The notes: generated by a model not told the origin, from the letters alone. A DNA stretch of 64,000 nucleotides from Meghimatium bilineatum (GCA_034231615.1 CM067309.1:30335860-30399859), one strand, 5' to 3'; shown: positions 35,401-39,087, counted from the first letter of the stretch. Numbers and translations are program-made.

Positions 35401-37758
35401 GTTACAACCAGGTTTATATCAAGTATGTTTTTGTTACAACCAGGTTTATATCAAGTGTATGTTTTTGTTGTTACAACCAGGTTTATATCAAGTGTATGTT
35501 TTTGTTACAACCAGGTTTATATCAAGTGTATGTTTCTGTTGTTACAACCAGGTTTATATCAAGTGTATGTTTTTGTTGTTACAACCAGGTTTATATCAAG
35601 TGTATGTTTTTGTTACAACCAGGTTTATATCAAGTGTATGTTTCTGTTGTTACAACCAGGTTTATATCAAGTGTATGTTTTTGTTGTTACAACCAGGTTT
35701 ATATCAAGTGTATGTTTTTGTTGTTACAACCAGGTTTATATCAAGTGTATGTTTTTGTTGTTACAACCAGGTTTATATCAAGTGTATGTTTCTGTTGTTA
35801 CAACCAGGTTTATATCAAGTGTATGTTTTTGTTTTTATAACCAGATTCGTGTGAAGCAGCAATATCAGAACAGACAGTTAACCAAGACATCTAGTGCTGA
35901 GGTTCCTGTTCTACACAAGAAGCAGCTGGCACAAATTTATGATGTTCTGACAGATGAGTATGTTATCATTATCTTCGCTGTTCTTCTTCTGCGTTCGTTC
36001 TCAAACTCCTGCAGATTAGCAGGATGTAGTCCGGAGAACGGAATGCGTTGTGTCATGGTTTACAGCATTGCTGCGATATCTGCGCCTTTCGGCCTGACAC
36101 ATCCGACTTCAGCATGGCTTTGGGTCACTGACCCTATATGGGATGGGACAGCCAACTCCATCCCATAACCTCCTTAGTCGCATTTTATGACATGCGTAGA
36201 AGGTAAACAGTGTTGTTATTCTTTGCTCCCCTTTTGGGCCCCAACAACACACAGACGATCTTTGCTGTTCAAGTTTATGCACTATAGTCGAGTATGTGCC
36301 TGCGCATGTGAGAGTGAAATTCCTAGCTAACCCTGCAGTCAGTCCAGTTCTGCTCATTTAGCTGGAAGAATATATCTCAATCGCAAATTGAGAGGGAGGG
36401 AGTAATTGTCAGTTAGTAACTTTAACCCAACTTCTGGATCTCCTGAAAATCGTGGTGAACTCCAGAGTAGGAATTTCATTCTTCCTGTGGAGTAAAACAG
36501 TAGAGGTGGATGGGAGGGTTGTGTAAAATGGGCAAGATACATTGCACGTGCAAACAGTGCAGACAAAGTATGAAGCAGGTTTTTTTTACAAGCTGTACAC
36601 ATATCATATACAATCGAGTCTCATTATGCCGTATACATTTATAACGAAATTCCCTATTTAACAATACTTTTCAAAATCACCGATTATTTGTATTCATGAT
36701 TGTACTTAGTGAAGATTCTGTTATGGCATAAATATTTCACTGTTTTGTTAACTTTATCCCAGGGTATATGTTATAATGGGAGTTTACTAAGTGAGAATTG
36801 TTTCATTGTGCATACATAAACACACACAAAGCTCTCATACTCAGAATTGTTTCACTGTGCATACATAAACACACACACAAAGCTCTCATACTCAGTGAGA
36901 ATTGTTTCACTGTGCATACATAAACACACACACACACAAAGCTCTCATACTCAGTGAGAATTGTTTCATTGTGCATACATAAACACACACACAAAGCTCT
37001 CATATTTCTACTACTACTAGGATTGTTTCAGTTTTTATTTAATGACAAAGTTGGTTGGTTGATTGGTTGCTGATCCAGCGGTCCATGGGCTCATGCCCTT
37101 TGACCTAATGCCATTAAATGGCATTATATTGCTGGGAAGTCTGTGGATTTTTGGCCTACCCTGGGACAGGTTTCAACATATGCACTGCTCATAGCCACTG
37201 TAGTCAAGATAGGGTTTACTCTGTTCATTCCCCACCACCAATTGACTACTGGTTATGCCGAACTTCTCTATTGGTCCAGGCATGCAACAAAATGTTCATC
37301 AAAAGGATTGTTATGTCCTGAGTCACTGTGTATCTATGATGGGTTTCAGCCGTAGGAAAAAACAGTGCTGTCAGTTTCCTCCTCCCCAGTGCTGCACAGT
37401 ACATCTATGGCTCCCTCCCAACCACAGAGGTTGCATACATATATATTCAGGTAAACATGAAACACATTTCAACAACAAAATAAAAGCATAATTGTATAGA
37501 TGACATGCTATGAAGCTTTTCTAAGAAGATAACCTCAATACAAAGACATGTCATCCACTGTTTTCTGTTGCATGGGTGGTATGTCTAGCGGGCCATTGGT
37601 AGACCCACAGATGGAACCACATGCATAAAAAGTCGGATAAATCATGATAAGATTAGTGTCACATGCAAATATTGATTGTGTTTCTCTTCTCCCCCAGGGC
37701 TGATGACATTGAAAAGCTGAAATGTGACATTAACAGGTTGAATATAGCATTTCACTGA
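2173..37758 (+). CDS. NUP88: Nucleoporin NUP88, 12 exons, N-terminus outside the window
   Basis: NUP88 sits on the cytoplasmic face of the nuclear pore with NUP214 and NUP62 and takes part in CRM1-dependent export (known biology). The joined exons are 2173-2445, 4739-4925, 7701-7872, 15986-16081, 18387-18468, 21902-22006, 24111-24260, 26722-26856, 29217-29363, 30817-30943, 35845-35957 and 37698-37758. They give 548 residues to a TGA, with all phases consistent and all introns GT-AG. Landmarks in order are [75 protein letters not shown] and [17 protein letters not shown]. From about residue 340 the chain is charged and heptad-like, as expected for the C-terminal coiled coil. The human protein is 741 residues, so roughly 190 N-terminal residues are missing upstream. 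No frameshift or internal stop was seen; the gene looks functional. Confidence 0.96.
2446..3640. other. NUP88 intron, no supported gene
   Basis: AT-rich intron sequence without arrays. On the minus strand two open stretches (3290 to about 3100, and 3056 to 2817) are separated by a GT...AG interval of about 45 bp. They include [20 protein letters not shown]. This is treated under findings; no family is recognised. Confidence 0.4.
3655..4045 (-). pseudogene. LINE ORF2 3' end, family L-B with zinc knuckle
   Basis: The minus-strand frame reads [20 protein letters not shown] and then [14 protein letters not shown], the Cys-rich knuckle at the end of many jockey/CR1-like ORF2 proteins. It continues through a frameshift into a tail that, read on the plus strand, is GGTTGGTTGCTGATCC. 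The closest relative is the nested copy at 32121-32331. It is 5' truncated and frameshifted. Confidence 0.65.
4358..4515. repeat. 45-bp tandem repeat, about 3 copies
   Basis: Three copies of a unit starting TAATTACTCTTTGCTACTTT and ending in a TGGCTACC-like segment, with small length differences. It lies in the NUP88 intron before exon b. Confidence 0.8.
4739..4925 (+). CDS. NUP88: NUP88 exon b
   Basis: Acceptor ACTAG before 4739; donor after 4925 is GTGATC, the weakest in the gene. It encodes residues 91-153, with [19 protein letters not shown] and [18 protein letters not shown]. This is one of the most conserved NUP88 blocks. It ends in phase 0, and the next exon starts in phase 0. Confidence 0.96.
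5205..6189. repeat. 28-bp minisatellite, about 35 copies
   Basis: Nearly perfect copies of a 28-bp unit containing TTCTTAGACATAGTTCTTCC and TATACAC. Variants (GAAATAG for GACATAG, TTTT for CTTT) recur in blocks, which suggests several-unit duplications. It lies in the NUP88 intron between exons b and c. Confidence 0.97.
6190..6871. other. NUP88 intron, AT-rich, nothing recognised
   Basis: AT-rich sequence with short poly-A/T runs around 6710-6785 and two GGTTAAGGTT-like direct repeats near 6825-6865. No open frame of note and no element end was recognised. Confidence 0.6.
6872..7520 (-). mobile_element. Dispersed repeat with the L-B 3' end, copy 1
   Basis: About 640 bp that reappears at 37056-37630 with clear identity. 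On the minus strand it ends in GGCATGAGCCCATGGACCGC then TGGATCAGCAACC, the same terminus as the L-B copies at 3655 and 32331. Its upstream part is not visibly coding. It is either the L-B 3' untranslated region or a SINE that borrowed the L-B tail (inference). Confidence 0.7.
7701..7872 (+). CDS. NUP88: NUP88 exon c
   Basis: Acceptor CTACAG before 7701, donor GTAAGC after 7872. It encodes residues 154-210, including [19 protein letters not shown] and [11 protein letters not shown]. These match the ELELAL and DFSCPVKL blocks of vertebrate NUP88. It ends with one base of a split Asp codon. Confidence 0.96.
8015..8128 (-). mobile_element. SINE-5 fragment lacking the tRNA-like head
   Basis: It matches the 3' half of the SINE-5 copies at 48045-48240 and 55481-55656, including GTGGAAATAAAGGCCG. 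It stops before the segment with the B-box-like GGTTCAATTC. Loss of the 5' part fits 5'-truncated retroposition. Confidence 0.55.
8272..8472 (+). other. Unrecognised open frame sharing a motif with 675-899
   Basis: The frame includes [20 protein letters not shown] followed by EC. The spacing of the conserved residues is the same as in GTISRYTLRDSLKRRSEHLW followed by TC at 675-899. It probably belongs to a transposon family I cannot name. No splice or promoter context was found. Confidence 0.35.
8868..9450. repeat. 52-bp minisatellite, 11 nearly identical copies
   Basis: The unit contains CTACTGCCTGATACAGTAG, a hairpin with 6-bp arms CTACTG/CAGTAG, followed by GATGAAAGCTGATCTGTTCT. I see only one base difference (CTTATT for CTCATT near 9337) in the array, so the expansion looks recent. 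It lies in the intron between NUP88 exons c and d. Confidence 0.97.
9830..10170 (+). pseudogene. LINE reverse-transcriptase thumb remnant
   Basis: The frames spell [29 protein letters not shown] and, after a shift, [20 protein letters not shown]. This is the region after the polymerase palm in jockey/CR1-like ORF2 (..FKYLGV..DDRLTF..H). The KYLG part has been expanded into a 30-bp tandem repeat. The fragment is interrupted at 10171 by another LINE insertion. Confidence 0.5.
9926..10016. repeat. 30-bp tandem repeat, 3 copies, inside LINE relic
   Basis: Three copies of GCACAGTCATGTGTGTAAGT plus ACCTTGGGAA. The repeat arose from LINE coding sequence (the KYLG region). Confidence 0.8.
10182..10547 (+). 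mobile_element. 5'-truncated LINE, family L-D, with 11-bp TSD
   Basis: Open for 122 codons: [37 protein letters not shown] and [15 protein letters not shown], the ORF2 C-terminus of a CR1/RTE-like LINE. It ends in a (CATAA)n tail. The 11-bp repeat TATGGGTAATA stands at 10171-10181 and 10548-10558, so this is an intact insertion into the older LINE remnant to its left. A second copy is at 21360-21712. Confidence 0.85.
10616..11776. repeat. 24-bp minisatellite, about 48 copies
   Basis: Unit GAGAGCTTTCAGTRCAGAGT plus TTAT. Because 24 is a multiple of three, it stays open in several frames on both strands (for example RAFSAEFM on the plus strand). This explains the long repetitive frames here; they are not proteins. 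TTTATGA/TTTTGA variants alternate in blocks. Confidence 0.96.
12121..12695 (+). mobile_element. 5'-truncated LINE, family L-A (RNase H end and zinc knuckle), 12-bp TSD
   Basis: It starts inside the RNase H domain ([18 protein letters not shown]), has one frameshift near 12318, then reads [17 protein letters not shown] and the knuckle [17 protein letters not shown]. It ends in (GAA)n. The repeats ATGGTGGTACAC (12109-12120) and ATGGTAGTACAC (12696-12707) are a TSD with one mismatch. The knuckle is complete here but deleted in the copy at 19345-20467. Confidence 0.88.
13022..13345 (-). pseudogene. LINE ORF2 fragment, family L-C
   Basis: Reverse-strand relative of 42097-42735, sharing the CATCATCAGGTGCCATGC end and the segment encoding KANVEVL-like and INNIRKRQ-like blocks, with several indels. 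Its upstream end abuts the 41-bp array. Confidence 0.7.
13346..13458. repeat. 41-bp minisatellite, left part
   Basis: About 2.5 copies of the 41-bp unit AATGAATGGTTGCATTGTCT plus CAAATCGGTGTTAAAATTGAT. It breaks off at a TTAA at 13455-13458, and the array resumes at 14351. Confidence 0.92.
13459..14350. mobile_element. piggyBac-like MITE, 892 bp, TTAA target duplication
   Basis: The 892 bp between the two halves of the array begins CCTTTAGCAAGCC and ends GGCTTGGTGAAGG. These are imperfect inverted repeats (13 positions, 3 mismatches). TTAA stands on both sides (13455-13458, 14351-14354), and the array unit has a single TTAA at that place. TTAA duplication and CCYTT-type ends are typical of the piggyBac superfamily. 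No transposase frame was found, so it is a non-autonomous element. Confidence 0.88.
14351..15305. repeat. 41-bp minisatellite, main part, about 24 copies
   Basis: Continuation of the array at 13346-13458. Units of 39-41 bp vary by loss of AAT in GATAATGAATGG. Blocks of about four units (14640-14780 and 14880-15000) repeat the same variants, pointing to higher-order duplication. Confidence 0.95.
15306..15985. other. NUP88 intron, AT-rich
   Basis: Contains a (TTA)n run near 15667-15682. No element ends or coding potential were recognised up to the acceptor of exon d. Confidence 0.6.
15986..16081 (+). CDS. NUP88: NUP88 exon d
   Basis: Acceptor CTGCAG before 15986, donor GTAAGT after 16081. It encodes residues 211-242, including [20 protein letters not shown]. 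The RYHC-H-AGVHSV-L-W signature is highly diagnostic for NUP88. Confidence 0.97.
16082..16849. other. NUP88 intron, one weak dispersed repeat
   Basis: A segment near 16310-16400 (CTGGTGATCACAGTGCAGTT) resembles 49884-49960 (CTGGTGACCACAGTTCATTT), suggesting a low-identity dispersed repeat. Nothing else was recognised. Confidence 0.4.
16850..16957. repeat. Long palindrome with nested inverted repeats
   Basis: The outer arms TTGAGACTAAYGGGAATTGA and ACCAGTCCGTTCAACA are followed by their inverse. The centre holds the shorter palindrome GTCCGTTCAACAAACTGT (plus TGAACGGAC) twice. The whole 108 bp could fold into a cruciform. The arm includes GGTTCAATTCC, which resembles a tRNA B box. Confidence 0.9.
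17213..18287. repeat. 53-bp minisatellite, about 20 copies
   Basis: The unit contains CTGCTGTTTTAAGACATTTG, ATTTCCCACCTATTCACAGT and AGTTTGGTCACAG. A variant with a longer T run and CAGCAG occurs near 17270 and again near 17812, marking a multi-unit duplication of about 540 bp. The array ends only 99 bp before NUP88 exon e. Confidence 0.97.
18387..18468 (+). CDS. NUP88: NUP88 exon e
   Basis: Acceptor CCACAG before 18387, donor GTATGT after 18468. It encodes residues 243-269: [13 protein letters not shown] and [14 protein letters not shown]. The -VEH-LCTKPL block is conserved in NUP88. It ends with TG of a split codon completed by T at 21902 (Cys). Confidence 0.95.
18677..18800. repeat. 40-bp tandem repeat, about 3 copies
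   Basis: Repeats of TTCACAGTTCCAGTGTCACA plus TAATGAGGTTTGCTATAATA in the intron after exon e. Confidence 0.8.
18930..19185 (-). pseudogene. LINE ORF2 fragment, family L-H
   Basis: The minus frame has [20 protein letters not shown] then [11 protein letters not shown]. It matches [20 protein letters not shown] of the longer copy at 55680-56145. Truncated at both ends. Confidence 0.6.
19345..20467 (+). mobile_element. LINE, family L-A, with complete RNase H domain, 11-bp TSD
   Basis: The largest element here. The frame (open from an irrelevant Met at 19193 to 20305) carries [34 protein letters not shown] and [20 protein letters not shown]. Counted from 19193, the RNase H acidic residues are D167, E207, D233 and D280. 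A deletion around 20257 removes the zinc knuckle and shifts the frame, so the copy is dead. It ends in (GAA)n. ATAATAAATCT flanks it at 19334-19344 and 20468-20478. An I/jockey-type lineage is likely (established for LINEs with terminal RNase H); finer assignment is not possible. Confidence 0.92.
20610..21098. repeat. 61-bp minisatellite, 8 essentially identical copies
   Basis: The unit contains GAATTATATTTGAATAAGAA, CAGGTAATGCATGTGTTGGT and ATTAGTAATGTTGTTTCTGT. I see no differences between units, so it is young or actively homogenised. Confidence 0.97.
21360..21712 (+). mobile_element. LINE 3' end, family L-D, second copy
   Basis: Nearly the same start point and end as 10182-10547, with high identity: [20 protein letters not shown] and [20 protein letters not shown], then a CATAACATTACAT tail. 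A short deletion (CAAAGGCG) disrupts the frame at 21460. No convincing TSD was found. Confidence 0.8.
21902..22006 (+). CDS. NUP88: NUP88 exon f
   Basis: The frame is open from 21822, but the acceptor CCACAG before 21902 fits both phase and homology. Joining exon e (LCTKPLFS) through the split Cys codon to [18 protein letters not shown] gives the expected spacing. Starting further upstream would add residues absent from the family, and the TTTTAG at 21822 would create a stop. Donor GTAAGT after 22006. Confidence 0.93.
22186..22606 (+). mobile_element. 5'-truncated LINE related to L-A, 11-bp TSD
   Basis: The frames give [20 protein letters not shown] and [20 protein letters not shown], then a deleted knuckle and [19 protein letters not shown], ending in (GAA)n. 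ATATGTTATCT flanks it at 22175-22185 and 22607-22617. The surrounding sequence is itself a repeat; an uninterrupted relative lies at about 38396-38560. Protein-level divergence from the 12121 and 19345 copies indicates a different subfamily. Confidence 0.87.
22711..22985 (-). pseudogene. LINE 3' end, family L-F, with a second partial copy
   Basis: The minus strand carries the GRQRYKW / WTGYSLAE / CWKY-AANLR blocks with frame damage and a CATCATCATC tail. A second, shorter copy of the extreme 3' end follows at 22922-22985. The same family is at 1230-1412 and 52385-52515. Confidence 0.65.
22985..23197. repeat. AT-rich inverted element with central telomere-like motifs
   Basis: The ends are imperfect inverted repeats (CCACCTATGTGATT left; the right end is the reverse complement of CCACCTACGTATTT). 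The interior has TTAGGGTTAGGATTAG and, inverted, CTAACCCTAACCCTAA about 60 bp apart. A related element, in opposite orientation, is at 51860-52060. Probably a MITE-like family (inference). Confidence 0.6.
23262..23393 (+). mobile_element. R1 retroposon, 5'-truncated copy with 9-bp TSD
   Basis: It contains only the last 130 bp of the R1 family (CCGAAATCGGACGTGCTAGG to GGTTACAATGGAGCGAGCGC) and an A-rich tail CAAAACAAACAAACAAAC. TATAATTGT flanks it at 23253-23261 and 23394-23402. Truncation at the 5' end with an intact 3' end and TSD is the hallmark of target-primed reverse transcription. Confidence 0.85.
23427..23530. repeat. About 50-bp direct duplication
   Basis: Two copies of a segment with TTTGTGTTACACATATCTAC and TTATTTACAATATTG. 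Confidence 0.7.
23688..24062. repeat. 21-bp minisatellite, about 18 copies
   Basis: The unit is TGACATGTTTACTGGAAATG plus T. It is 7 codons long, so it reads as DMFTGNV or MSTFPVN on either strand without stops. It ends 48 bp before NUP88 exon g. Confidence 0.96.
24111..24260 (+). CDS. NUP88: NUP88 exon g
   Basis: Acceptor CTATAG before 24111, donor GTAAGC after 24260. It encodes residues 305-354: [20 protein letters not shown], then [18 protein letters not shown]. The F-K-V-IL-R-ASNP-L motif precedes the coiled coil in NUP88. Confidence 0.95.
24318..25122. repeat. AG/GT-rich tandem array, about 20 units of 36-40 bp
   Basis: Imperfect units such as CTTGGTAGTGATAATAGTTG and CCTAGTAGTGGTAGTAGG, with internal GGTAGTAGTGG subrepeats. 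A segment of about 200 bp (24580-24740) recurs at 24940-25100 with the same variants. Confidence 0.9.
25555..25692 (-). mobile_element. SINE-1 fragment, degraded
   Basis: It shares GCAGATTAGCAGCATGTAGT and AATGGAATGCATTGTGTC with SINE-1, then deteriorates. It lies 25 bp from a full copy. Confidence 0.55.
25717..25988 (-). mobile_element. SINE-1 copy with 14-bp TSD
   Basis: A full-length copy of about 272 bp. Perfect 14-bp repeats TTTTATTGACATTC stand at 25703-25716 and 25989-26002. The 3' end on the minus strand is the GAGTTTGAAAACGAACACA + (GAA)n tail. Together with 35984-36257 this defines the ends of the family. Confidence 0.9.
26247..26412. repeat. 28-bp tandem repeat, about 6 copies
   Basis: Pyrimidine-rich unit CCTAGCCTGTTTCTTCTGCA plus TTTGTCCT. 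It lies in the NUP88 intron before exon h. Confidence 0.85.
26649..26715 (-). mobile_element. 17-bp L-A tail fragment duplicated between copies of its target
   Basis: AATGTATAAAC occurs three times (26649, 26677, 26705). Between them lie two copies of TTCTTCTTTCGTTCACT, the reverse complement of the extreme 3' end of L-A. It reads as an ultra-truncated insertion with TSD followed by a 28-bp tandem duplication, directly against the acceptor of NUP88 exon h. Confidence 0.65.
26722..26856 (+). CDS. NUP88: NUP88 exon h
   Basis: Acceptor AAATAG before 26722, donor GTATGG after 26856. It encodes residues 355-399, including [19 protein letters not shown], near-identical in pattern to vertebrate [11 protein letters not shown]. 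This begins the coiled-coil domain. The pyrimidine-rich stretch upstream of the acceptor is transposon derived. Confidence 0.95.
26906..26950 (-). mobile_element. L-A extreme 3' end
   Basis: (CTT)n followed by TCGTTCACTTGAAACATGTC, the reverse complement of the L-A terminus. Only about 45 bp are retained. Confidence 0.6.
26985..27565 (-). pseudogene. LINE ORF2 C-terminus with C2H2-like finger, family L-E
   Basis: On the minus strand: [12 protein letters not shown]-type segment, GGQKKRFKD-like block, [20 protein letters not shown], then the finger [20 protein letters not shown] with KTH. Frameshifts separate the parts. The 3' UTR has a (TTA)n tract and GGTTGAGTTTTTGGTCATCG. The plus-strand copy at 46820-47405 is better preserved and has a matching 5' portion. 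Confidence 0.8.
27700..28055 (+). pseudogene. LINE ORF2 fragment, family L-L
   Basis: Reads through shifts as [32 protein letters not shown] and [17 protein letters not shown]. The RR-FRIPW start is the usual ORF2 C-terminal motif. It directly abuts the L-E fragment on the opposite strand. Confidence 0.5.
28075..28329 (-). mobile_element. SINE-1 copy
   Basis: Good match to 25717-25988 and 35984-36257, with a deletion near 28261 (the CTCCGTAGTCGCC segment). An AT-rich imperfect direct repeat around it may be the TSD. Confidence 0.8.
28330..29216. other. NUP88 intron, unremarkable
   Basis: AT-rich, no arrays and no recognisable elements. A 65-codon frame at 28460-28657 has no recognisable features. 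Confidence 0.55.
29217..29363 (+). CDS. NUP88: NUP88 exon i
   Basis: Acceptor ACGCAG before 29217, donor GTAAGT after 29363. It encodes residues 400-448, including [19 protein letters not shown], then [19 protein letters not shown]. Charged and leucine-rich with heptad spacing, as expected for the NUP88 coiled coil. Confidence 0.94.
29364..29806. other. NUP88 intron, imperfect TTTGTGA repeats
   Basis: Four loose repeats of AGTTTGTGAYANGTTTC near 29390-29490. The remainder to 29806 shows nothing recognisable. Confidence 0.4.
29807..30003 (+). mobile_element. SINE-1, degraded copy in plus orientation
   Basis: Contains GGCTGTCACATCTCATA, GATATCGCAGGCAAGCTGTA and CTGCTAATCTGCAGAAGTTT, with a GAATGAACACAGAGGAAG end. 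It is more diverged than the other copies. Confidence 0.65.
30140..30298 (+). mobile_element. SINE-2 copy with 10-bp TSD
   Basis: About 160 bp: GACGGATGTGTTGGGCCATT, GGCGCAAATAAAACGGCAAC, then GAATTTGAGAATGAACGCTG and (GAA)n. GAATGTCAGA flanks it at 30130-30139 and 30299-30308. The same family is at 47766, 50919, 52197 and 56895. It shares modules (ACACAACGCATT, GGACTACATCC, TTTGAGAATGAACGC) with SINE-1. Confidence 0.88.
30489..30510. repeat. Poly-C tract, about 20 bases
   Basis: Uninterrupted C run in the intron before exon j. Its length is likely variable. Confidence 0.9.
30817..30943 (+). CDS. NUP88: NUP88 exon j
   Basis: Acceptor CCTAG before 30817, donor GTAACT after 30943. It encodes residues 449-491: [20 protein letters not shown], then [15 protein letters not shown]. 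The ..PVLS-SER-M-KEL motif is the conserved centre of the C-terminal coiled coil. Ends in phase 0. Confidence 0.96.
31193..31327. repeat. 38-bp tandem repeat derived from the L-B 3' end
   Basis: Three and a half copies of GGCCAAATTAATGGTTGCTG plus ATCCATAGGTCCATGGAT. The segment GGTTGCTGATCCATAGGTCC matches the L-B terminus (GGTTGCTGATCCAGCGGTCC), so the minisatellite arose from a LINE end. Confidence 0.8.
31446..31617 (-). mobile_element. 5'-truncated L-A copy with 12-bp TSD
   Basis: Reverse complement of the last 170 bp of L-A. TCTGATTCAAAT flanks it at 31434-31445 and 31618-31629. Insertion of a 5'-truncated LINE into the intron before exon k. Confidence 0.88.
32085..32775 (+). pseudogene. 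LINE ORF2 fragment, family L-C, split by an L-B insertion
   Basis: [12 protein letters not shown] ends at 32120. After the insertion it resumes with [19 protein letters not shown], then [20 protein letters not shown] and a damaged tail. The same order is intact on the minus strand at 42097-42735 (KQVHQFKYLGTIITADGRSS). Confidence 0.75.
32121..32331 (+). mobile_element. 5'-truncated L-B LINE nested in L-C, 12-bp TSD
   Basis: Encodes [17 protein letters not shown] and [12 protein letters not shown], ending GATCAGCAACCAACC; a poly-C run of about 16 bases interrupts it near 32196. ACCAATTCAAAT (32109-32120) and ACCAATTGAAAT (32332-32343) form the TSD, and the uninterrupted target is visible in the L-C copy at 42097-42735. 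Confidence 0.88.
32947..33561. repeat. About 69-bp minisatellite, 9 copies
   Basis: The unit holds GTATGTTTCTGTTGTTACAA, CCAAGGTTTATATCAAGTGT and TAACTAGTATCTAGTATA. Its first half is the 37-bp unit of the array at 34895-35843. The two arrays were one, now split by the R1 insertion. Confidence 0.93.
33562..34887 (-). mobile_element. R1 retroposon, longest copy, reverse orientation, 7-bp TSD
   Basis: A GC-richer block of 1326 bp inside the minisatellite, flanked by TTAGTTT at 33555-33561 and 34888-34894. On the minus strand it starts ATGGGGTGCAAAGGGAACGC and ends GGTTACAATGGAGCGAACGC plus an A-rich tail. It has no long open frame. Its middle (33850-34345 in window coordinates) holds four imperfect units of about 110-150 bp marked by GCCCATYGGGTACTGAACC. 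Copies are at 23262, 44340 and 58182. Confidence 0.88.
34895..35843. repeat. 37-bp minisatellite ending at the exon k acceptor, about 25 copies
   Basis: The unit is TGTATGTTTCTGTTGTTACA plus ACCAGGTTTATATCAAG; some units lack GTTG. The last unit grades into TTTTTGTTTTTATAACCAG, the acceptor of exon k. Each unit therefore carries a pyrimidine-rich TTACAACCAG resembling that acceptor. Since 37 is not a multiple of three, the three forward frames are traversed in turn, which explains the long repetitive open frames. Confidence 0.96.
35845..35957 (+). CDS. NUP88: NUP88 exon k
   Basis: Acceptor ATAACCAG before 35845, donor GTATGT after 35957. It encodes residues 492-528: [20 protein letters not shown] and [17 protein letters not shown]. 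It matches the KKDYQQQKMEK..LS..Q---I--ILKEE segment of vertebrate NUP88. The last codon is split and completed by G at 37698 (Glu). Confidence 0.94.
35984..36257 (-). mobile_element. SINE-1 copy with 13-bp TSD, 26 bp from NUP88 exon k
   Basis: ATCTTCGCTGTTC (35971-35983) and ATCTTTGCTGTTC (36258-36270) flank 274 bp that match the other SINE-1 copies. It defines the family ends: 5' TGTTGTTGGGGCCC, 3' GAGTTTGAGAACGAACGCAG + GAAGAA. It inserted antisense just inside intron 11 without touching the donor. Confidence 0.92.
36271..36784. other. NUP88 intron, nothing recognised
   Basis: Mixed-composition intron sequence with no element ends or arrays recognised. Confidence 0.5.
36785..37005. repeat. 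About 56-bp tandem repeat, 4 copies, with (AC)n core
   Basis: GAGAATTGTTTCACTGTGCA, TACATAAACACACACA and AAGCTCTCATACTCAGT, with the AC run varying in length between units. Confidence 0.9.
37056..37630 (-). mobile_element. Dispersed repeat with the L-B 3' end, copy 2
   Basis: High identity to 6872-7520 throughout, with a deletion of about 50 bp near 37169. The plus strand starts GGTTGGTTGATTGGTTGC, the (AACC)n-type tail of the family. It lies in the last NUP88 intron. Confidence 0.75.
37698..37758 (+). CDS. NUP88: NUP88 last exon
   Basis: Acceptor TCTCCCCCAG before 37698. It encodes [20 protein letters not shown] then TGA at 37756-37758. It matches the position and pattern of the vertebrate C-terminus ([20 protein letters not shown]). 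Confidence 0.95.
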
Positions 37759-39087
37759 GAAGATATGCAGCAGTAACAGTTTGAAGTGACGAGAGCAGCA
37801 AATTCATATGAATTGATATCCAGTTGAAATTGTATGAATGTTTGTGTGGTATTTTGCTTTTGTTGGTGTAGTTGTGAAAAGTTTGGATAAAATATGCAGC
37901 TTTAATACCGGCAAATATGATATGATTCTGGTTCATCAAGATAATACCACCATCTTGCTACTACAGCTACCTTTATGTAGAGATATTGTAGCTGCGTTAC
38001 CTACCACACATGTTATAAGAGGTGACTAGCGAAGTTTTTTGGGTCAAAGTGACCCAGAAACCATGCTGTGAAGTTGGGTGTGTCAGGGTGAAAGATGAAG
38101 ATATATCATCTAACTATGACAGCAGATTTTGTTCTCTTGATTACAACCTGCTGGTCTGAATTGATGGTTTCAGAATTTGGAAATATCTTCATAATTACGA
38201 ATTGTAAAATTGGATGCAGATGTCATGAGTTTTCAAACACATTTTAGCTAATCAGGATTGTTTCGTTTCAATTGTGCCTGTTCCCACATTTTCTGGTATC
38301 TCCAAATCCATTCTTCATCAATGAAATTTGAAATAACTCTTTCATTATTCTATTAGTTGCTATAGTTTTACTGTCAGCAAGTTGTTTCTTGATTAGAAAC
38401 TAGCATCAAGGCACACTGAACATTGCCATTAAGTGATCCAGTCTCTGTTCAGCAGCCAATCAAGACTATGCGAAGTATCAGTCACATTGTGATTAGCGAT
38501 CTTCTGATCTTCCCAGAGAGTACACACTTTCTCCTTTCACCAAGTTATATTTAGTCAAGCTTTTTCTTACAGTCCATGCTATATGGTGTTGGTTGTCATG
38601 TTTTTCTACAGCCTTCTCTTTTGTTGTTGTACTGTCAATCATTTCTGATGTTCTCCCATGCCAGGCTGTGTAGCAACTTCTCTCTTGTTCTTCGCCTATC
38701 CCTCATGCTCTTTGACTTGCCTGTCGTCCCTATGTGTTCCGTCTTTTCTTGAAGTGCCCAAAAGATGGATTCCAGCTATAATTCATATTTCCACGTACAT
38801 AATCAAACATGGATAAAATCAACTTCATGTACACAGGAGTACCAGAACTATTTTTTTTATTAAGACCTTGATTAGAGTACTCTAATATTTGTTCAGAATG
38901 GTGTTTGTGAGATAGACTGTGATCAACGAAGGCCGGATGTGAAATTGTTTAAGCTACTAGTAAATATAATTTGCAAATGCAGCTTGAGTTGATTTTCAAT
39001 TGCAACATTTGTTATATGATTTGAGAATCTTGAATAAATTATGCAGATAAAGTGAATTGTTTTATTTGCATTCAAATAATCATGCAT
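37759..39087 (+). other. NUP88 3' region and repeat debris
   Basis: The first AATAAA after the stop is at 39033-39038, a possible but distant polyadenylation signal. The region includes a degraded SINE-1-like stretch (about 38010-38170), a repeat (about 38396-38560) also present around the LINE at 22186-22606, and an L-C-like fragment on the minus strand near 38640-38790 (CTTGAAGTGCCCAAAAGA). The true end of the transcript cannot be placed. Confidence 0.4.

Noticed and set aside
34913-36168. Open frames of 307-313 codons in three forward frames
   Set aside because: The 37-bp unit steps through all three frames. The only real coding part is NUP88 exon k at 35845-35957.
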